Positions 57,221 through 64,000 of a stretch of 64,000 bases of DNA are shown piece by piece (within the stretch, counting starts at the first letter, position 1; each line of letters begins with the position of its first letter). The notes below the pieces were generated by a model that was given only the letters and a program-made list of their open reading frames with translations, did not search any database and had not been told where the DNA came from. This DNA comes from Valencia hispanica (Eukaryota > Chordata > Actinopteri > Cyprinodontiformes > Valenciidae): positions 31,581,318 to 31,645,317 of the forward strand of contig OY747716.1 of assembly GCA_963556495.2 (NCBI GenBank), in the 5' to 3' direction. The position numbers and the translations under genes were made by a program.

Positions 57221-57226
57221 GTAAGC
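57221..57226 (+). promoter_or_regulatory. Consensus splice donor after the candidate exon
   Basis: GTAAGC follows CTCAG, close to the vertebrate consensus AG|GTRAGT. It is the main support for reading the upstream frame as an exon. Confidence 0.45.
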
Positions 57227-59270
57227 ACCGTCTTGCTTTTCAAAGTGCTTTACACTGCAACTCATCATAAAAGGTTGATTTCAAAGTCATTGCAAGTCTG
57301 CAGCGCGACAGATTTCCTGCCCATGTGGATATGTGACGAAGTCACGGATGTCTTGGAGGCACAGGTGATAATAGGGCCTTAATCGTCCTGCTGGTTCTGC
57401 TTGTCCCTCTCACTGTCACATATCCGGATAAATGCAACAAAAATCAGTCCTTAGTTGGAATAATACCACTTTATCTGCTTTTGTCAGACCAAGGTCTTGG
57501 TCACAGGAAGTGGGTGAAAGATGAAAGGTGTACATGATATGTTGAATTTTTAAAGCTAGTGTACTGTATAATCACTGGGTTAATACTATTTAGATGGTGC
57601 AAGTTTGAAACTCCAGGATTAAAAATAAAGCTGAAATGCATATTTTTGCATGCAAAATGTAAGGGCTTTCTGAAATAGAGGCTGCTCCTTTGAAAAATGA
57701 TTAGCATTTTCGACACATGCAGGTGATCAGAGCTTATCCTTGTAGTGATTCTGTCTTTGGTCAATGAGCTGTGTTGAGCAACATTACTGTAGGACAGAGG
57801 ACATGACAAAAGCAGACAGAGGGATGTTTTCCAAATGATTAAATCCACTGACCAGACTTTCCTGCAAAACTTATTTTAGAGACTCTTCTCACATATAAAG
57901 TATGTCATTGTCATTTTTTGTATTGTTTTTGCAGTCATCAAATTTATATAAAATCTTCCCTCCCAAAAACAAGCATCCATATGTAGATACCTCTGTTGAC
58001 ATCACAAAAGGCATCAAGCAATTGATTGTAGCTCTTTGTAACACTTCACTTGTACTTTTTTGTGTTTTGATTTTATTTGGATGTTTTTGATCAAATTCCT
58101 CCTTCAGCTGTGTATCCTCATGTTCTGCATGGCTACAGCAAATCATATGTAAGAAACACTGCATGGTTTATAGGAAAATTGAATGACTAACACACATAAG
58201 TGCTTTGTGAAGAGAAGCATCTGCAGATTTAAAGATTTTCAGTGATATTGTCAAATAAAAGAAAAAAAAAAAACATCTTCAGGTCAGTTTGTTGAATTCG
58301 AAATAGTCAAGTGTCTGAGGTTTCCTGCAGCACACACTGTATATGTTTACATAATAATAAGTTAATAAGAAAATACGTTTGTTTTTTTTACAAATAAATT
58401 CAGGTGATTGAATATAATATTTTTATAGCAAATCCATGGTATCTAGTTTGGCTAAAACTCAGAATTGTCCCCGGTTATCATGAACATATCTATTTATTTC
58501 TTTATAAAAAATAATATATATTCATTTATCTTATAATATACAGACACATGTTTTTTGTGCCATAATTTTAAAGACAAACATCAATAAACACAATTCCTCC
58601 AGGAAGATCATTTGACAAAGAAAGCTCTTGACAAAAATTTTGGGCCACCATACCTCCTCTTACCCCTGACTCCACTCCCGTACCGTACCAGCCCCCCTGC
58701 TGTGCAATACCATCTCATTTATCATGTATCAAATGCAAACTTCAATGCATTGCCTTCACATATGCTGTGGAAGCAAAGAATATGATGGGCTGGAGGCTGT
58801 CCAATCCTCAGCTGAATAAACACAAGAGCTATTTGCAGGTTGGCAGACACTGAGATTTTTGTCTTTCAAGGCAATCTACCTCCCTCTCTCCCCTCCAGTT
58901 TTCCCCCTTCTCATCTCAAACACAAAGGTGGATAGTCGGTGAGAACTAAGCACTGAACAAGTCACTATGATGTCCATAGGCTGCTGATATAATATGTTCT
59001 GACAGGCAGTAAAACATAAAATAATGTGTAAAATAGTAAATCAAATAAAATGAATGTCTAACTGTGCAGAGGTGCTGCCTTTTGCTCTTAACACTGTTAC
59101 TCCTTCTGTTGGGTAAGACATGGATAGAAAATTTGGAGTCTGGACTTTGCTGGGGGTGGAGTTAATTTGTTGTTTAGTGTTGTTAAGTTGTGAGACTGAA
59201 AATGATATAAATGTAATAACACACAGATTCAAAGGCAAAAATATTACTAGTTGTGGAATTGATTAATCAA
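57227..59270. other. Unassigned sequence, possibly intron of the candidate gene
   Basis: No further exon was recognised. A high-complexity patch at about 58700-58920 could be a regulatory element. Confidence 0.4.
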
Positions 59271-59273
59271 TTA

Positions 59274-59345
59274 CAGTGGACCTCCAATTCAGTATTTTAT
59301 TTGATTCACCTATTCACGGATTGTTCTGTGGAATGTAATGACAAA
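59274..59345 (+). repeat. Tigger/pogo-like terminus fragment
   Basis: CAGTGGACCTCCAATTCAGT and, a little later, TTCACGGATTGTTC resemble the terminal repeat of Tigger-like DNA transposons. The rest of the element is not clearly present. Confidence 0.35.
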
Positions 59346-61390
59346 TTGGTCCCGGAAAGTACAACTTTTCAACATTTTTCTTCTTAGAGCATATCTACAA
59401 TATTTGAAAGGAAATGCACCTACGGAACCTGAAATACCTAGGTACAATGCTGCTGGACATGCTATTGGCTGCTGTTTGCAAAGCCGTCAATCCAGGAGTA
59501 CCATTCATTTTTCCTGGCGCTGATAAGCTGTACCCTCAAGAGCGAAGATAGCTACAGTTGTAGTGCCAAGACAGTTTCTACTGCGCATAAAAATGCATAT
59601 TAAGGTATATTCAGTGCTTAACTTATTGAAATATTTAGTTATAAATGTTTTTGGAGTGGGTCTCAAGTATTTGTACATTTCAGCTATTCACTGACAACTA
59701 TGAAGAATTAAATAACAAAATTAATAACTGTGGCAGCGACAAGTGTGTTCTATTAAAGGAACATTCATATGTTGTTATAGATTCCTGTTCCTGTTCAGGA
59801 TAGAAGATGCTTAGAGGTGAATTAAGTGAATAGACGGTGCAAAAAATTATACGTTTTGTCCTTGTGAACATTTGGGTCTCTACAATGGCTACTCTGACAT
59901 TAATTCTGTCCCTCTTTAGAGCTTGATAAATAAAGACACAATAAACATTGTATTGAAAAAACACTAAAATTGACAAATAATTCATGAAGTCCTAAAATAT
60001 CCTAAAGGTTAATTATATTTATTAAAGAGAAATTGTAAAGGCTAAGATTGGGTTTAGCAAGTCAGAGCTTTTGAGAAATCAGAAATTGGCCTGCAAATCT
60101 TTTGACATGGGCAGTATGGCTCACCACCCAGGATGTCATGGCATAGAATCGGCATAAGTACATGTATTATACACACTGAACAGGGTTTATCAGAATTTTA
60201 TATTTTTTTGACAACATTTTATAAGGCTGTTTTATATATTGAGTCATAATAAAAAAAATATGATTTAGATGGCATTATATTATGTTCAGAAAGTAATTAA
60301 TCCTACTTGAAAAATAATTTCTGGAAAACAGGTTTGTTATCTTCCAACCTATACAGTTAATGCATATACATTCATAAAAAAAAAACTTACTGAAAATCTA
60401 ACTAGAAGAAACAACAAAACCTACAACAAAAAGCTACAAAAAGTCATGTATTCATGACCAGGCTCTTTTTTGGAGATGGTCCTTTTTTGCTAACACAAAA
60501 GCAAGCAGACTCTGCTGTTTCTGTCAATTTAAACAAATAATGATGCAACACAAGTACCCCCAGTGAATGGGAAATACACTGCTGAATCACCAGTGGAGCC
60601 CCACAATAGTTAGCCATGCATCACAACAGCCAGGACGGGCTCAATATTAACATTTCCTTTAACACGTGGCGAAAAGGTTTTTTTAACCCACGGAGGCTGA
60701 ATAGGAATCAGTGAATAATAAGAAATTAAAAGCTACAGAGGACACAGGGGAAGAGTGAGGGAGAAAGCCAAATCCTTGCCCCGGGGCTTAATGTTGGAAC
60801 ACAATGGCCGCTGAGGCAGCAAAGGAGTTGATGTTTCTTATTCGCCCCCTCCTCCTAGAGCCACCTGCATTACAATTAACCTCATGGCAACCTTGAGGTC
60901 TCTGATTAGTGATGGCCTATTGTCTCGAACCCATTAATGCTTGGCCCCCAGTCTGCCCCCAGCACACTCGGATCAACAAATCAAACCTGGTTTCTGGCAT
61001 AGGCTCTTACTGCAGGGAGCTGACCTCTAATGCGAGACAACTAACTAAGAGATGGGAGCAGAGGGGGTCTGCAGGGGACCGCTGCAAGCACCTGTGACGT
61101 CAGGTAAAAGTCGCATGAAGAAATGTATAACGATTTACTTGAAATAAATCAACATAAGAAGTTTTAGCCCTATACAGATTTGTTCTGTTTTGGTTTTTTG
61201 CCCCACTTAGATGTTCCGTAATATCAAATAAATTATAATAACAAAGACAACCCGAGTAAATACAAAATGCACTTTTTGTATATTGATTTCCTATATTTAA
61301 GGAAAACAGCGATCCAACCCAGCGTGGCATTGTGAAAGACTGTAATAGATTCTGTTGTCAAATCATCTTTTAACTAAGACAGCCCAAAAT
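59346..61390. other. Unassigned sequence with a conserved-element-like patch
   Basis: No gene was recognised. The interval 60560-61095 is GC-richer and non-repetitive, with TTACAATTAACCTCATGGCA and ACCCATTAATGCTTGG; it looks like regulatory DNA. Confidence 0.4.
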
Positions 61391-61394
61391 TTAT

Positions 61395-62308
61395 GGACAG
61401 CTGAGTTCAATTTCACTAACCACGCCCAGTCTCAATTAAGGCCAGACCTGTAGATTCAAGAAATCCTTTAAATGGAACCTTTATGACAACAGGAAGTAGG
61501 CTATAAAATCTCAAAATGTTACACAAAAAGAGTCACTGACATCTATATGTCTGGAAAGGGTTAGGTTCTAGTACCCCAGCAAGCCTCAGACGCAGCCGAT
61601 CTCTATAAACTGACAATATATGGAACCACGGTGACCATTCCCAGGAGTGTCCAGGCTACAAAATTTGCATTCATCTAAAAACAGCTTGATCAGCTAGACT
61701 TTTGAGAAAGTTTTTTTAGACTGACAAGACGCAAGTGGAACTTTTTAGAAGTGTGCGCCCTGTTACATCTGTTCTACAACCAGCACATCATTTAAAAAAA
61801 AGAACACCTCACTGACAGTCAAACATGGTGGTGGTAGTATGTCAATCTGGAACAGTTTTACTACTTCAAGACGTGGATGAGTTTCCTCAAGTGAACTTAG
61901 GTGAGGCTGCAGAAAAATGATCCAAAGCAAAGCAGCGAGGCCGCCTTTGCATGGTTGAAAACATAACAAAACAAAAAGTATGGACCTAAATCAGACTGAG
62001 ATGCTGTGGCATGATCTTAAGAAGGCTTTTCATTCAGTTATCACAAATGTTTGATTGCAGTTGTTGTCACCGAGTGTACACAACCAGTTGTTACGCTTAG
62101 GGGGCATTTGCTTTTCACACAGGGCCAAATTTGTTTTGACTGATTTTCCCTAATAAATAACAACATAAACTGAAAACTACATTTTAAATTTGCTCAGGTT
62201 ACCTTTGACACTAAAGTTTGTTTGATTTTCTTAAAAAGTGAAGTGTGTCAGAAAAGCAATTTCTAAAGCAATGCACAAGGAGGCAAATACGTTTTCACTG
62301 CCCTGTAT
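61395..62308 (+). mobile_element. Tc1-type transposon relic, near full length but degraded
   Basis: Ordered landmarks: CAGACGCAGCCGATCTCTAT, AGACTGACAAGACGCAAGTG (catalytic-motif region), GTGTGCGCCCTGTTACATCT, GTCAAACATGGTGGTGGTAG, AATGATCCAAAGCAAAGCAG, CCTAAATCAGACTGAGATGC, TGTTTGATTGCAGTTGTTGT, AACCAGTTGTTACGCTTAGG, TTTTCACACAGGGCCAAATT, and the terminus ACGTTTTCACTGCCCTGTA. Many small deletions and stops destroy the frame. Confidence 0.8.
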
Positions 62309-63595
62309 GTCCTCTCTTTAATAGAATAGTAAGAAAATGACCTATTCAGTCTAAAAAATACATCGGTGATTCTCTGGAGAAGTGAAAGACTTAGAAGAGG
62401 GAGCATTCGAGGAATTAAAATCGCACCAGATGTTGGGAGCCCCTCAAGGACTAAAGCAACACATTAAACATAATATCACCTTGTGCACTGGAGTGCAATC
62501 ACTGGTTATCTCCAGGGAGCTGTTACACTATGTGTTACTGCCACAGTTTAAATCTCAAGAAGTAAAAAGTAATGCAGCACAGACGGGGGTTGGCCCATTC
62601 ATAGAGGACACTTGGGAGCTTGAGCAGGGTCTGCAACTGTGGTGCAGATCGTGTTTCTATTTGTATTTAGTAAAAAAAAAAAATCAGCAGTCACATCTGA
62701 TTTTATGAATAACTTAAACACAGAAAGCCCTTAGATTTCTTTTAGGAGCAAAAATAATTTAGAGAACATTTAGATGAAAATTTGAAAAGAAAATTGTGTA
62801 AAAATGAAATATGTTATTTAAAAAAATGAAAGCAAACTAAAATCTATTTTCAATAAATAAATCTAACAACACTATTCAAATATGGTTTATTATTTATAAA
62901 TAAGAATGCTTTTCAAGTTTTTGATGAGGGTTAAATTTGAGATGTGTGATGAAACTATTAGGTTAAAATTGAAGTCTAAATTACAGTAATGTCATCTCTG
63001 TAATGAAATGAAATGACTGCAATTATTACACTCTAATTATTGTAAATAGGAGATGTTTAATTTGAGTTTGATAATTAGCTGTGCTGTGAAGTAATACATT
63101 GATTTCATGACATAGTGTCTGAAATTGTGCATTGGCATTAACAGTTTAACAGAGATAGTTCTCTGAGTGAGTGATGCCACACTCACTCTGTGTGTTTGTG
63201 TGTGTGTTGTAATCTGAGCTTTCTCAATTTTAATGTCCTGCCTTCGAAAGTACTTAGTACAGAACCCATTAAATCTGGGAAAACAACTTTGAACAGGATT
63301 CAGGCATAAAAGAAAAACACAATATTAACAGAAATGCAAGTAATTTACTAAAATAATCACCCACAAATAAAAGAAACCAATAAAGAAAGTACAAAACATA
63401 ATAAAAAAGAAGCCCTTCCACTTCAGTGCAATTCCTATGTTTGTGTGAAAATATGCAGTTTCTTTCTGCATAACTTGTGAATTTTGTTTTTTGTTTTACT
63501 TCTGGTGTCTTCCTACACAACTAAAATCCCAGGCATTTGTGATGTAGTGTGACAGTGGTATTAGTCTCTTTTAAGCATCCTTAGAATCAGAACCA
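62309..63595. other. Unassigned sequence
   Basis: No gene was recognised. An A-rich run lies at 62671-62681 and a TG-rich run at 63188-63210. An open frame at 62382-62708 has no family resemblance. Confidence 0.5.
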
Positions 63596-63599
63596 AACA

Positions 63600-63900
63600 T
63601 GGAGAAGCAACTTTCAGTTTATATGCTCCTCTTATCTTGAAAAAACTTCCAGACTACTGCAAAGCTGCTGAAACATTGAGCTCATTCAAATCAAAACTAA
63701 AAACGAATTTGTTTAGAGCTGTCTTTGATTAATTGATTAATAACAACTGGAATGTCAAAATGACTGTTTCTTAATGTTTTTTGTGTCTTCAATGTTGTGT
63801 TTTTCTGTTTTTATTGTTGTTTTATTCCTCCCACCCCAAATCATGTAAAGCACCTTGAATCGCCTTGTTTCTGGAAGTGTGCTATACAAATATATTAGCC
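63600..63900 (+). pseudogene. LINE ORF2 C-terminus plus 3' UTR
   Basis: The frame from about 63602 reads GEATFSLYAPLILKKLPDYC, then AAETLSSFKSKLKTNLFRAVF and a stop at about 63730. This corresponds to the conserved W-N-x-L-P...L-x-x-F-K-x-x-L-K-T-x-L-F end of LINE ORF2 proteins in fish; the Trp is lost. The 3' UTR has ATGTAAAGCACCTTGAATCG and ends GTGCTATACAAATATAT, the usual 3' terminus of this LINE group. It is strongly 5'-truncated; only about 300 bp remain. Confidence 0.78.
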
Positions 63901-64000
63901 TTTTATGTCTTTTATGTAAAATTGTATTCACTTTCAACATGTCTTTATACCAATGCACAAAGCAAGACCAAAAAGGACATTGCGGGGTGAGTTTGGTATG
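63901..64000. other. Unassigned right edge
   Basis: Nothing recognised. Confidence 0.5.

Noticed and set aside
57035..57268. Minus-strand frame over the candidate exon
   Set aside because: It has no splice sites or family resemblance; the plus-strand reading ends at a consensus donor and is preferred.
1..64000. CRISPR array, operon or phage-like system
   Set aside because: No regularly spaced direct repeats with unique spacers, no tightly packed bacterial genes and no ribosome-binding sites; the sequence is eukaryotic.

Overview
The window looks like a repeat-dense, gene-poor piece of a teleost fish nuclear genome. The evidence is the repeat spectrum. There is a Ty3/Gypsy element of the kind common in fish, many decayed Tc1/mariner copies (one resembling the salmonid Tss / Sleeping Beauty group), a tRNA-headed SINE, a PIF/Harbinger-type short element, several LINE relics and abundant microsatellites. 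There is no bacterial-style gene packing, no operon, no rRNA or tRNA gene and no CRISPR array. Apart from transposon proteins, the only good host coding candidate is one short exon near 57.1 kb.

Layout. 1-3.7 kb: 5'-cut Ty3/Gypsy element on the + strand with gag, protease, RT, RNase H and integrase remains, broken by frameshifts and stops. 3.7-9.6 kb: mostly unassigned sequence with one well-delimited SINE (13-bp target-site duplication). 9.6-12 kb: an unclassified repeat with internal duplication, interrupted by a 572-bp solo LTR with a 5-bp target-site duplication. 14.7-18.7 kb: Tc1-type relics, a Harbinger-type short element, a 33-bp micro-element and a LINE-like tail. 19-25 kb: a Tc1 transposase 5' fragment, a 1.24-kb TTAA-flanked inverted-repeat element, and another dispersed repeat. 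25.8-27 kb: a dispersed repeat containing a 240-bp AAAAG array. 27-35 kb: mostly unassigned, with one DNA-transposon relic near 33 kb. 35.1-36.7 kb: a polypurine tract and a long LTR.

39.2-45 kb is a retroelement cluster. It holds a + strand LINE pseudogene, a - strand LINE fragment, a 581-bp solo LTR with perfect 5-bp target-site duplication, and an RTE-like fragment ending in a GGAT array. 46.4-48.7 kb holds two Tc1-type relics. 49.9 and 53.3 kb carry two nearly identical 111-bp copies of an unassigned sequence. 52.3-52.9 kb is a - strand Tc1 pseudogene, and 54.5 and 61.4 kb are two further Tc1 relics. 57.09-57.22 kb is the candidate first coding exon with a good splice donor. The window ends in the 3' end of another LINE.

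No set of genes here works together as a pathway. The window reads as intergenic or long-intron DNA shaped by repeated insertion, nesting and decay. I did not find a convincing new biological system. The items most worth checking are the candidate exon, the 111-bp duplicated sequence, the two perfect tandem duplications near 42 kb, and the exactly delimited insertions. Family names rest on recalled sequence patterns, not on a database search.
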